Assembly: GCA_020747015.1 (NCBI GenBank)
Contig: JAGTJM010000003.1
Coordinates: 558,001 to 622,000, forward strand
Length of the DNA: 64,000 bases
Source: Pyrenochaeta sp. MPI-SDFR-AT-0127
Taxonomy: Eukaryota > Ascomycota > Dothideomycetes > Pleosporales > Cucurbitariaceae
Direction: 5' to 3'
Below are positions 23,326-34,501 of this stretch, piece after piece (position 1 is the stretch's first letter; each line of letters opens with the position of its first letter). Both the position numbers and the translations under genes were made by a program. The notes below the pieces were generated by a model. It ran no database searches. It saw only the letters and a list, made by a program, of their open reading frames with translations, and was not told where the DNA came from.

Positions 23326-24726
23326 GGCGAGACTGGATGTTTGGACTTGGGTACAAGATATCAAGACTTCAAAGTTGAGTAAATGATTTAGGTTGTTAGC
23401 AACACTTTTGAAAGAGGAAGGGTATGTATTTTTTATGAATTACGATTGTCCACACTCGAGCTAGGTCATCGAAAGTTTTACTGAACAATGCCTCTCCTGC
23501 CGCTCGCTGCATTCAGACATCGATTGATAGTTGGTTTCAACCTAAGGCGTTCCAACGAATTAGAGATTGCATACTCACGGGGATATTGATGTACTCTTAC
23601 AATTTCTAAGCAATCGATTTGTTGTACGAAGCATCTCGTACGATGCTCCGCGTCCATTATTGGTGCGCTGGGCAATGCGATTTCTAAGCACCGGCGAGCT
23701 GACTCCGCCAGAGTAGGAACTCCACGTCTAATGATCTTCAGAAAGGAAGGAGGTACTCTCCCAGCCACCTAGCCTAGAAATGATCATGATTCGCTGTATC
23801 AGCTGATGATTGTATGCTTCTGCCACATACAACGGTTTCAATTGACTGAAGACAATAATGATTCGGCCGGGTTCATCGATGATCACCAACATCTTGTCTT
23901 TCACGAGGGATAGTCCTCATACTCTCCAAGGCCAATTTTCTTCTCCCACGACCGAGACCGAAAAGCTATTGAGTTTTTTAGATCTCACATGGATCAGAAC
24001 AAGTCCTTGCTGATATGTTAGATCGCGATTTAAAACCGTTGAGCATGAGGTAAAGGGAAACGTGGAGTTGAATCTCAGATATTCAGAGGCTCTGGTGCAG
24101 CAAGCGATCTGCGTCTATAAGATCATCTCCTCTTCTAAGTATGTTCGAAAGTGAACCACGTTCCCCTCCAGAAACATTTTACTCGCTGAATGTTACCTGC
24201 AAGAGCTCAATAATACACGCTTTGCACAGGTACTTGCACTAGAACTGTATTTAGCAAATTATAAGGATTTTACAGAAGACGTCGCAGATCTATGAGTAAA
24301 GTTTTCGGCGGCAGAAATCAGGTCCTCATCTGATTTATGCGATTCCTGCAAGCTTCACCTAGCCGTTTTGCATACCTGTTGGCTTATTATCCAAGTGCAC
24401 TCGTGGCAAGCTTTCTCATTGGGCCTTTGGGGGCCAAATTAGCGGCTGATACAGGGGCCTGCAAGCTACCAGGAATCCAAGGATCTAGTGTCTGCCCATG
24501 CACCAAAATTGGTGCACCAAATCCGACTTGCTGGGCATGATTCGCTGATACTAGTGTTCACCTTACCGCAGCTTATGCCCTGACACGGGCCGCAGGAGAG
24601 TGGCCAACAAGCATAACATGCGGCGGTTAAGATCTACATATGCGTGCGATTGCGATCTCTTGTCTCGCTCTCCTGATATTCTAATTTGCGTTTCCTTTCT
24701 TTCTTTAGGCCTCTTTCGTTCCCAGT
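23326..24726. other. Intergenic, 1.4 kb, with one small candidate ORF
   Basis: Divergent spacer between the MDR gene and the pepsin-fold gene. A 96-codon frame at 23478-23768 (minus) lacks features. An ATG-started 67-codon frame at 24337-24540 (plus) is listed separately. Confidence 0.45.
24337..24540 (+). CDS. Possible small secreted cysteine-containing peptide, 67 aa
   Basis: The ATG-started frame encodes a hydrophobic N-terminal half (LLAYYPSALVASFLIGPLGA) and a short C-terminal part with four cysteines (GACKLPG, SSVCPCTK, PTCWA). That is the shape of a small secreted protein. No family, no neighbour evidence and no sign of splicing were found; a chance frame of this length is quite possible. 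Confidence 0.2.
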   Translation: MRFLQASPSRFAYLLAYYPSALVASFLIGPLGAKLAADTGACKLPGIQGSSVCPCTKIGAPNPTCWA

Positions 24727-26466
24727 ATGCTCGGCCGGTTGTGTTTCGTATTGTGCGCTGCGAATCTCTTCTTGTCAACTTCATACGCAGCAGAATGCAA
24801 GCCTCTCGCAGTTTCACTTCCTTTCAAGAGTAATGTCCTAGCCAACCGTGCCGAGGCTCGTGGTGTACAGTTCCAAATTGGCAGCCCAAACGCGCAAACA
24901 ATAGCATTATTACCCAGCGCGTTAGTCCTCGCCATCCATAGTCCCCTGCCGTGTACTCACAGAATGAATCAGTACTTACAATGATACATACATGTATGGC
25001 AAGAATGGTTTCTGCCCCGCAAACGTAACGGTTGAAGAATGTTTTACCTATCGAGGCGGGCTTTACGACAGCGCACAGTCAGAGAGCAAGAAAGCAGGCG
25101 CGTCGATTAAGCATATCTGGGATGACGCGACCGCGAATTGGACCACCGACAATGTCGTTCTAAGAGATGGAGCAAATAGGGACATTGAGCTACCACAACT
25201 GGAATTTGGTGTTCGCGTCAGCACTGCTCATCAGTTTGTGAACAAAGGCGAACTAGGATTGGGATTGAACTCTACATTACTTGGTGCGCTAGCATCTGGA
25301 CAGAGAATCGCATCCAAGACGTACTCGTTCTTCTGGGGCACCGACATCGCCATATCAGACGAGCCGCGTGATGGATCACTTACCCTGGGAGGCTATGATC
25401 AAGCTCTCGTTGGGGACGCCCCAAATACTACAACAACATTTACCCGCAGCCAGTGGAGGTGTCGTGAAGGCATGATTGTGGACTTGACTGGGCTTAGTTT
25501 GCAGTCTGTAGGTGCTGGAACACAAAACATAATGGAAGCATCAGAGAAGATGCAAGCCTGTGTGGTACCGACGCTGTCAAGTGTTCTCACACTGCCTGTT
25601 CAGTATTGGGACAAGATGGCCGAGATGATGGGTGTTGAACGGTCTCCTTTTAACAACGGCAGTTCCGGCGAATTGTTCTATCGCGTGACTTCTGTCAAAC
25701 CTGAAAGCGCGTAAGTCAGACTTATATCACGTTACCGGGCATTTTGCTGATCTTCAATAGGACGTTCAACGGTAATCTCTCAATAAGGATCAATGATGCC
25801 ATCACTGTAACAATCCCGAACAAGCAACTCATCTTTGACGAACCGTATATTGCGTCCAATGGCTTGATTAAACGCAACCCGGATTGGAAGAATATCCCAA
25901 TTGTGCGCTACAACGATTTAGATCAAAATATGCCACGGTTAGGGGGCATGTTCTTGTCTTCGGCGTATCTGATGGTCAACCACGACAAAAATGAGTTCAC
26001 AATTTCGCAGGTACAAGAGAAACCCGCAGCACAAAAGTTGATGAGCATCGATACCGCGAATGGGTGTGTTGCTGCTGTGGAAAGTGGGTCATCGGCATCG
26101 CCTGAAACACCTGGAAGCTCTTCCAGGCCAAGAGATTCAAGCGGTTTATCAGTCGGTGCAATTGCAGGTATTGTGGTCGGCATTGTTGTCGTTATTGGCA
26201 TCATTGCCGGTACCGCTGTTCTGATCCGGCGACGTAGGAAAGTCGGTGCGGCATCGAAGAGCACTGAGCTCGAAGCAGCCCACATGCGGATGCCGATTGC
26301 TGAGAAACACGGGTACAGCACAACGGAGATGCCTGCGGTAATGCCTCCTGGGGAATTCGAGGGAGACGCAAGAGATTATGCTATAGAGCTAGACGGAAGT
26401 AGCAGACCCTCAGAAGTACCTGCACATGGAGGAGATACGGAGAGGTTGATGAGTAGTCGCAGATAA
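24727..26466 (+). CDS. Membrane-anchored pepsin-fold protein lacking catalytic aspartates
   Basis: A 545-aa type I membrane protein. Exons are 24727-24920, 24973-25710 and 25761-26466 (introns 52 and 50 bp). It has a signal peptide (LCFVLCAANLFLSTSYAA), a two-lobed A1-peptidase-like ectodomain with many N-glycosylation sequons, a transmembrane helix at about 443-466 (GAIAGIVVGIVVVIGIIAGT), then RRRRK and an 80-residue cytosolic tail ending LMSSRR. The fold is shown by VQFQIGSPNAQTIAL, GELGLGLNS, GSLTLGGYD and MPRLGGMFLSSAYLMVNHD. The first DTG motif is replaced by LLPSATYND and the second by CVVPTLSSV, so it is very likely inactive. Such anchored relatives are widespread in Pezizomycotina; a sensor or wall-binding role is speculation. 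Confidence 0.85.
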
Positions 26467-27826
26467 CAGCTGGAGGGTAGAGCCCTATCTTAGAACGAGC
26501 AATGATATCCCACACACATACGAAGTAATACCAGCTCATATGCACTCTTCGATTTGCAGTTCTTTGTTAAAGGGTTGATGAATTATGGTATACAACAACT
26601 CAAGCGCAGGTGAACGAATATGTGAACGTGATTCAAATTTGCAGTCTTCATTAACACAACAACGATCCAAGCGCCCTCGCAGGCTTATTGCAATCTTCCT
26701 AAGAGATCCTAGAAAAGGCATATGCAACAATAAAGCAAAAGGGAACTCAAAGACATGGAAAGATTGCAGCTCGCATTCATGTTCATCAAGATTGGCTTTT
26801 CATGGATCTCTCACACTCGCGGTTGGTTTAAACCAAGTTCAACATATTTTCATGATTTGGAATTTGTTTCTAATCTTGGTGAAGGGGGTTTACCTTCCTA
26901 TCAAGAGGTGTGGGGGACAACATGCTGCTCAATGAATATTTCAGGAGCGATAAAGATCAATTAAATGGAAACCGGTGTGCAAACACGACTATGTCTTATT
27001 TCAGAGATTTCATCCTTAAGCAAATTAAAAAGCCGGCGAACTCGGTGATAGCAATAGAAAAGTTTGACAAATTGGAAGTGAAATAGCCCGGACTGATAGT
27101 AAAGCCACCTCCACATTCTCCCCGTACGCTCCTGAGTGTGTATAAACAAGGTATGTACAGAAAATTACATCATGGTGTCACAATGAACCCTTGATATGTT
27201 GAAATGGCTCTCTTCGGCACCGCTTATCCCTCCCTGCCATATGGCCTTGTGGCCAACATCCAGGATGTCCTACTCTTCCCCAGGATAACTCTACCTTGAA
27301 TAGCCTGACTTGTGATTCTTTAACGGTCTCCGTTCCAGACTTGTGAGTTACTCTGGAGTATTTTGAGGCACGAAATGAAGGTCCCGATACTTATTTCTGG
27401 GGCAGATCTCCTGATCGACCTTTAGGAGAGGTATTTGTTGGAAATATAGTTTTGCAAGGCTTCAGGTCTCAACCCAGGGGTGGAAATTTTGAAATCTTGG
27501 ATGTCAACCCCATATCAGACGTCTAAAGTGACTATACTCAATTAGCCAAAGGATGAGCACTATAAAATGTCTGTGATCTTGCTTCAGATATGGTTCTTGA
27601 GAAAGCGGAGTTAGTACTCACACGAGATGGCCGAGACCATTGTCTTCTTTTCTGACATTGCGATACATGTAGGTATTCTGGAACCATGATGTTTCATGGA
27701 CAGCGGAAGAGATCATCGCAATTTCAATCAGTCGTGTCTGCATCTGTCTAATTAAGGCGAGCGATAGGATATGATGCACCGCTGCCATGGACTCGTTCCT
27801 TTCTGCACCCTTGCCTTCTTGAGAAC
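26467..27826. other. AT-rich gene-free stretch, 1.4 kb
   Basis: Between the pepsin-fold gene and the broken kinase locus. Only short frames without domains. I see no transposon ends or repeats, although the composition is visibly AT-richer than the housekeeping block. Confidence 0.45.
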
Positions 27827-30800
27827 CTAAGGATATCTGAAACTGCTCGACCGCTTAATCCTTAAGTTACGTTTTAACATAGTAAGAATGTCTTTCCGTT
27901 CTTTGGGTGGCAATGGTGGCTCTCGTGTTGGGCTCGCAGGCACCCAGTCAGCGTCACTTATCGGAAGGGACTGATACAGGATGGTAGTTCTCATAGTCAG
28001 AGAGGCTTCTACCCTCGCATCCAAGCACATGCGCCCAAATTCAACGTCGTCAGTAATATCAAGGGTGGTATATTCACCGCTCCGAGGTAGATACCGCTCA
28101 AAGATAGCTTCCTGATCCGGCAAAATATTCAGCATAAAACGCAGTCTTTCAAACAAAACGCTGGGATGGAGAAGGACTAGTGGTAGTGAAAAGGTTTCTA
28201 GTCTCTCCTCGACGACCATAATGATGTCGATTACTGGTTTTGGACATCTTCTGCAGTAAAAGTCGTTACAAAGATCGTGAATTTGGCCTTCGGCTAGATG
28301 AGGTGAAGATGATCTTGGAGTATGGGCTTCAGAGCTTTCTGTGTGTTCTGACTCCCATCGCAATTGTATGCCTTTGTTCTCCGCGCTCTCATCTGGAATT
28401 TTGGTTAAGACTTGGTTCCCATGCATCATAGACGACTCTGAATCGAGGTCCACATCGCGACCTGATGGTGTGTCAATCGCATCGTGAAGTACAGGCACAA
28501 CCTGAAACTCATTTAATGGCTGTCCCGCTTTCATATGGCCTATGAGAACAGCATTGACGGCTTCGGCCATAGAGGCGACAATGGAATCCGGAAGTTCCGA
28601 GGGTAGAGCTTCCCTTCCTTTCAGGGCAATAGTGCACAGGTACATTGCCAGGCAAAACTGTGGGCACAGTAACCCACATGTGCCGTTCATGGATGACAAG
28701 TTCCAGATCTTGTCCAATATCTCTCCAGAAAGCTTCGACCGCCTGAATATAGCCTTTCCTTGTACTTCAGGTAATATTGTTTCTCCTCCCGCCGCAGACT
28801 TGAAAAGCTGCTCAAATGACAGTTGTTGCTGTGCGGTAATGAAAACTAGTCTAATGTAAGGCATGTGAATTAGTGAGGGTGTAGGAACATTTGTAGAGGA
28901 AGTCTCAGTCAAAGACATTGTTCTTGAATGGGATGATTCTTCAGGCGTTTCTACAGCCTGTAATAGCGGTAAGGATGAACTGCGTAGATTTACGGCTGGT
29001 CGATCTAGCGAGTCAACGCTGCGCGATTGGTACATTGTGCGTTGTATGCTGATAGAACGGACGATAGTTTTACCTGACCCTGAAGTATCATTTTGCGAGG
29101 ATGATTTGTCCCTAGGTAGGTCTGAATACGGTAACGATAGTGATCTGTTCGGGCCCGGTAGAGGTTGAGGATGAGTATCAGCCTCAAGGGTCTCATGGGA
29201 TTGAGTTATTGTTTTCTCAAGCACGGCTTGTAGCTCCTGAGGTAATCTTGCGGGCAAGGAATGACCCAAAAGTTTGCGGAAGGTGAGGTGCATTGCAACC
29301 GCGAATTCGTCCAAACTAAGTTTTCCACGATTGGTTGGATCGGACAGTGCCCGAATTTGCTTTAAGTCTTCGGAATAAAGCATACTTTGTGATAAATATC
29401 CAATGGCTTGATTTATGTTGATGTATTCGTCATTATATGGCACCATAGAAGCGAAGCTCTGGTCATAAAAGTCTCTGGCTTCGACGGGTATCGTCCATTC
29501 AGTGAGCAGATGTCGAGGGAGTCGAAAAGGTTCCTTTTCGTGTTGTGAGTATTCCGAAATCTGACCACGAGCGTGACCAGCTTTGTAACCTAGCGATGAG
29601 GGTTTTGATGTATTATCTGAAGGCGCAAAGTTATACATGTGATATGCGGGTCGCCTGCGTTGCCGGAGTTCCCCTCTACTTTCGACCGCTCTGATATCTG
29701 CGGTCTCACCAATTTGATGTTTTAGATCATCCGCAGAAACCGAATGTTCTTGTGGCGTTCGTTGATAAGGCTCAGGATGCTCAGTTGCTATATTAGATGG
29801 AGCCATTGCTCCTCCAAGCGGGTACAAACTTTGATCAGCTGTATACCAACATTGAGCAAATGATTCGCCAGTTGCAATTTGCACATATTCCAAATCTTCT
29901 AGCGACAAATCCGCCAAGGGTATTGCAAATTCGACGCCATCAGTATCGCGCAGAAACACATTGTTTTCTTTGACACTCATGAATGCTGCTTCAACGCGGT
30001 GAAATCCCAGTCGAGTCCAATAACGGAAGTGTGCGGATTCTTGACTTGTCAGGTTCACCACGGAGGTTGGCGTAACCGCTGTAGAGTATACCTGCCCACT
30101 CATCTCTGAGAGCGGAGCTGCTTGAGCTTTATAGGTGGTAGCAAAACCTGGCGATCCTACACTTATGGGCGATTTTTGAGTAACGGCTGGGTCTACACAA
30201 TTGTCTCGCCCCTCGTCGATGTTGTATAATTTGTCTGGCAGCTCTTGTGATAGCACCTCGAGCTCGTTCCTCGAAATAATATTGTCGATTGCATCATTTA
30301 CGATTGCTCTGATGGCCAAAGATGAACTGTTACCGGTATGTAGAGCAGAATCCACTGGCTTGAGCAACTCATCTACCGCTTGGGTGACTGCGCTAGACTT
30401 GGTTGTGGTTTCGGTCAAGGCATCAGCGGCCGCTGGATCAAAAATAGAGGATTGTACGCTCTCAGCGGTATCATCCTCTTCGGTGCAACAGAATCCTATG
30501 AAGGAAACCCGAGCCTCCGGGTCTTGAAATTGTTCGTAAATGGCGTCAAATAACTGCTGTGCGGTGCAACGTTCCTCGCAATCTAGCTTCATCATCATCG
30601 AGATCCAAATTCCTGGATGTCGTAGTTCTGAATCGCTATGCCTTGCCATCAATGTTGCATGCCATGACTTAACACTACTCACGTTGTTATGGTAACAGAT
30701 ATTGGAGCCATTGCTCATAAAGTACGCCTTCAGCGTCTGTAGTGTCTCCCCACACAGAACCGACCAAATCTCTAGGAAGACGGACTTCGGCATAAGTCGC

Positions 30801-32148
30801 GATTGGACTGACCTTGGTCAAAGCACCACGGTTGGCCCCGCTAAAAAGACGCCGCAGTACTGTGCCCCAGAGGTTGCAGCTGATGAACCTAGAAATACTT
30901 CCTCTGACATTTGGTCACTCGGGTGTGTCACTAGAATTTGATGGTCCTTGACCAGTATGTTTTGGGGTTTGATGTCTTTATGTCGAATATGATTTTCGTG
31001 CAAGTACTTGACTGCTGTGACGAGGCATCCAAATGAAGTTCGTAACAATGAACCTCCATTTGGCGTCAAAGACTGTGAAAGGTACTGGTTCAAATTGCAG
31101 TCGGCAATAGGTGACATTAGAATACCAACATACCTGATGTGTATTGTTTAGCTCCGGAAAAAATTTGCAGTGTCGAACATACCTTGGATCGGTATAACTA
31201 CCGATAAGCTCAACAATGTGTAGGTGTGACAGTTTCTTTAAGGTAGCGAGCTCATTTTCAAAGGTTTTCAGGACCTCCCTATTCTTACGAAATGTAGGGC
31301 CTCGGGGTATCAATTTCCTTGCGTATTCCTTTTGGCTAATTGTACTCCTCACTTTTTCAACGATGCCATGCCCCCCTCGTCCTAATTCAGCCAGTTTCAC
31401 TAATGGTATGTCGCTAGTGCCAGAGAAGTGTCTGTGTTTACCGTCTTCCTTCTCCAAGTCGAGAGCTTTTGTGAGCACCAGCCTCTGGGCTACAAGGAAA
31501 TCGTTTCTGGCTGTTTGGCTCTTCAAGCTCTCCGGCAAAGTTTTCTTGAGTCAGGGATACAGTCAGCACATGTCTCAACATAGTTCGTATGCCATAGTTC
31601 TCATACATGCGTGAAAGGGAACCAAACATCGCTCAAGCCCTCCGTTATAAACACGTCAATAAGCGGTAATTGATTGATAATTCTTAGTGTAGCGTATATT
31701 CTAGGAATCTGGCTCCATGACTGGCGGCCGGTGCTGCGAAGAGTGTTGGAAATATCGGAGAGGTCTGCATCATTGAAAGCGTTCCTTTCCATGAGCGAAA
31801 TAGACGTAGGGAACCATGCCTGCATCGCAGTTTCAACGGTATGAACACTGTGTTCTACTTCTGCAGCCTGAAAGGCCATCATTCTATTCTCTTGGGACAC
31901 CTATGCCACGGGCCTTGCATAGATCCAAGGACAGTTATTAACCTGAGATTGATGCGACATCAAATGGGAAGAGCGTAGGTGAGGAGGGATTCTTCGGGAG
32001 GGATCACCATATGTCTCCAAAGTCCAGATGTTGCAAGGCTGGCCCCCAATTTCCTGAGATGCGTGGCTTCAATGAATTCACCTTCATCCAATAAGTTTAG
32101 ATCCTCGCCCTCCACAACATTTTCAGGCAGCGTGGGGTTGAACGCCAC
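27827..32148 (-). pseudogene. Broken protein kinase fused to SHD1 and two EH domains (activation segment inverted)
   Basis: Pieces on the minus strand, in order: an N-terminal fungal region (32148-31961, and about 31900-31607), kinase N-lobe (31544-31183; GRGGHGIVEKV, ARKL), C-lobe start (31133-30930; HIRHKDIKPQNIL, an HKD variant), then after the inverted block the C-lobe end (from 30778; FLEIWSVLCGET). The same frame runs on to a stop at 27827 and adds an SLA1-type SHD1 domain (codons about 256-310 of that frame, RVEAAFMSVKENNVFLRD, IPLADLSLEDLEYV) and two EH domains (about 432-525, with DPTNRGKLSLDEFAVAMHL; about 650-745). Introns 31545-31606 and 31134-31182 join cleanly. Defects: the DFG-to-GCV block lies on the plus strand, and TGA after ESLLTYALPI breaks the N-terminal frame, with a shifted frame continuing as MSHQSQ. 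No clear ATG is seen for the N-terminal piece. Confidence 0.8.
30779..30929 (+). other. Micro-inverted kinase activation segment
   Basis: On the plus strand this block encodes kinase subdomains VII-IX: DFGISRDWTDLGQ, then KKTPQYCAPEV and SSDIWSLGCV. Both flanks encode the preceding and following kinase subdomains on the minus strand. With the block turned round, the left join reads KDHQILVT-DFG and the right join GCV-FLEIW, both in frame. The block ends in GAC (30779-30781) and GTC (30927-30929), a 3-bp inverted repeat, so the breakpoints are uncertain by 3 bp (145-151 bp inverted). CTAG lies a few bases outside on each side (30772-30775 and 30931-30934). Confidence 0.9.
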
Positions 32149-34501
32149 AGCTTACGGACACAGAATCTCTACATTTTACTATGAATCAGTGGACAATGTC
32201 ACAATTTGTATTCAGCACAACAAGGGGATAAGGAATCATTCTCTTTCCAATAAAATCAGCGGCGTTGTACTTCCAGAACTGGAAATCACCTATTGCTGGG
32301 ATATAATCAAAATGTAGGCTATGACGCCGGGTATGCGGTTAGCACGGCTTCCACTCTTGGAGGTACGGGAAAGAGCGGGGTATGCATATATGGCTGAAGA
32401 AATCATGAGGAAAGTAATCTAGAGTGTGGATGGCCGAAGTTCCCATACAGTAAGACGCCTTTCTACCCGATTTGCGCCTGCAAATAATCAAAGGCGCTTT
32501 GGAAAAGAAGGGCCGGAGGAAGACCTTGCGGAAAGTTAGGTTTAAATGCAGAATCGCCTTTATCAGCAGGTTGATCACACATCCGTTGGAAGCAGGGGAA
32601 CACACTGTAGCTTCGTGGCTTGGTGCTCTGGAGGCGATCAATGGGCGAACAGTAAACAAGATGGAAGTAAAGTGACGGGGTTTTCTCAGACTAGAACCTG
32701 ATGGTAGTGGATGGCTTCTGTGAGGGATACCCTCCACAGTAGCTAAATTGGCAGCCCATGAATGACTGCCTGGCGCAGGCACACAGTCGAAGTACATACC
32801 TATGCCAGGTCCATTTGGATGAAAGCCGCCCACTTATCAGCACTTATATCTTCTTATTCCAACATCCTTATTCTCACCTTGATTCTCAATTCATCAATTC
32901 GAAGTGTGGAATGTGTTCGCTCTGTGGTGATCCGATTATGATATATGCTCCCAAACACCGGGTAGCCGAAGTTCGCCACGCAGTGGGCTAGGTTCATTGC
33001 CGACACAAATTATGATCAACGGTCTCATATCTATTTGTGACACAATCATCTTGTATGCGCTCTGGCACTGCTTGTCCATCACCGGGACTACATACCTGCT
33101 GGTCAAAGTCTGACCCGAGACAAGGTTCTACCCAAGGTCTGGCTCAGACAAGACCAATCGGGCATTATTTGTTTGGTAACCTGTTTGAACTGCGGATGGT
33201 GGGGAGGAATGATTGATGATACGAACCTTAGAGCTGTGTTTGTGGGTTTCCTTGGTGTCTTTCCTGTCCCCCTTTGCAGGGACCGAGGAAATAACCTATT
33301 CATTATCACCAATATTACAGCTATTATGCGGAAAGTTCGTCGCGGGCATATCTGTGAAGGTGCTTATGTCCTCGACCACGGGTATTGGCGATTCTCTGAA
33401 CGTCGACAGTGATCTTACTGTGGCGTGTGCCTTGAAGGATTGGCACGTATGACCACATATTCTTTGGATGCATTGTGACTTTTATATCTCGTTTTCTGCG
33501 TTTACCTCATTTGTGGCTTAACCTATAGATTTGCGGACTTGGACTCGGATGGCGGAGTTCGCCACTAATATTTCTCGGGGTTTGGTTGCCTTCATTTTCA
33601 TCAAAAACTCTGGATGCCTAGAACGGTTTCCTGACTACTACCTTCTGCGCGGCATCGCTGAAGGATCACGTTCTGCTTCGATCACTGAGATATTCCAGGA
33701 AATGCATTCGTTCACAACTTGATGTGCAGTCGGCAGTCCGGAGTTTTCGGTGGCGGAGATGCGATGGGAGCTGTTCCTGGTCAGTGAGCATGCATAGCCA
33801 TCGGCACCGTGGTAGTTTTTGCATTGTTTGTCGTTATCTTTATGATTAGCGGTAGTATCTCATGGTAGCAATTTTGACGAAATCGTCATTTCAGTTGATG
33901 CACAACATTGCCTTGAGCTTGCGTGAGATAAACAGATAACAGGGGCGACTAGATACTGGGCTTTAGAACTAAATGGGGCTGATGGCCAAGTGCTGAGTGA
34001 CAGGCATTTATTGTGGGGTAATCGATATGTCCATGTGGCCGACGATCATTAAGTCGCGTTTGTATTAAAGTGTTGTTGGACTTCGCAGCATGATTGTTAG
34101 TGCTTGACACCTGTATGTAATCGTTGCGGGATACCAAATTATGAGGGCAAACTGAAGTTGAACTACTTCAATCGTAAGTCCATTGACTTGCTCAGTGCAC
34201 AGTAGAGAGGGCGAAGTCGAGGCAACATTCGTACAAGTTACCATCATGATATTTTCAAAACTATAGGCCCAATCACCAGCAGTTTTCCAGACTAAACACT
34301 ATTCGAAGTCCCATGAAATGAACGACTTACTGTTAAAACACCATCGTTGCTCAAGGTATGCATACAATCAGGAATGCGCCATGGTGAACGAAAGAGTCGC
34401 TCCAGAAACGACCGAGCTCCAAGGATATGCAGTCGCAGTAATGCAGGTGAAACGCCCATATATATGCCGTGAAATCGTAAAACGTTATTTCTGACGAGGG
34501 A
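32149..34501. other. Gene-poor stretch, 2.4 kb
   Basis: Several frames of 60-165 codons occur on both strands (for example 32339-32833 and 33213-33452), but none shows a domain or a consistent splice pattern. Relics of a decayed gene are possible at 33200-33720, where neighbouring frames each hold ordered-looking stretches. I could not name one. Confidence 0.4.

Noticed and set aside
23478..23768. 96-codon minus-strand frame
   Set aside because: No domain or plausible splice partner; lies alone in a spacer and its length is within chance.
30702..30941. A separate small plus-strand gene coding DFG/APE motifs
   Set aside because: The block is kinase subdomains VII-IX whose partners lie on the minus strand at both ends; an inversion explains it, an independent 79-aa gene does not.
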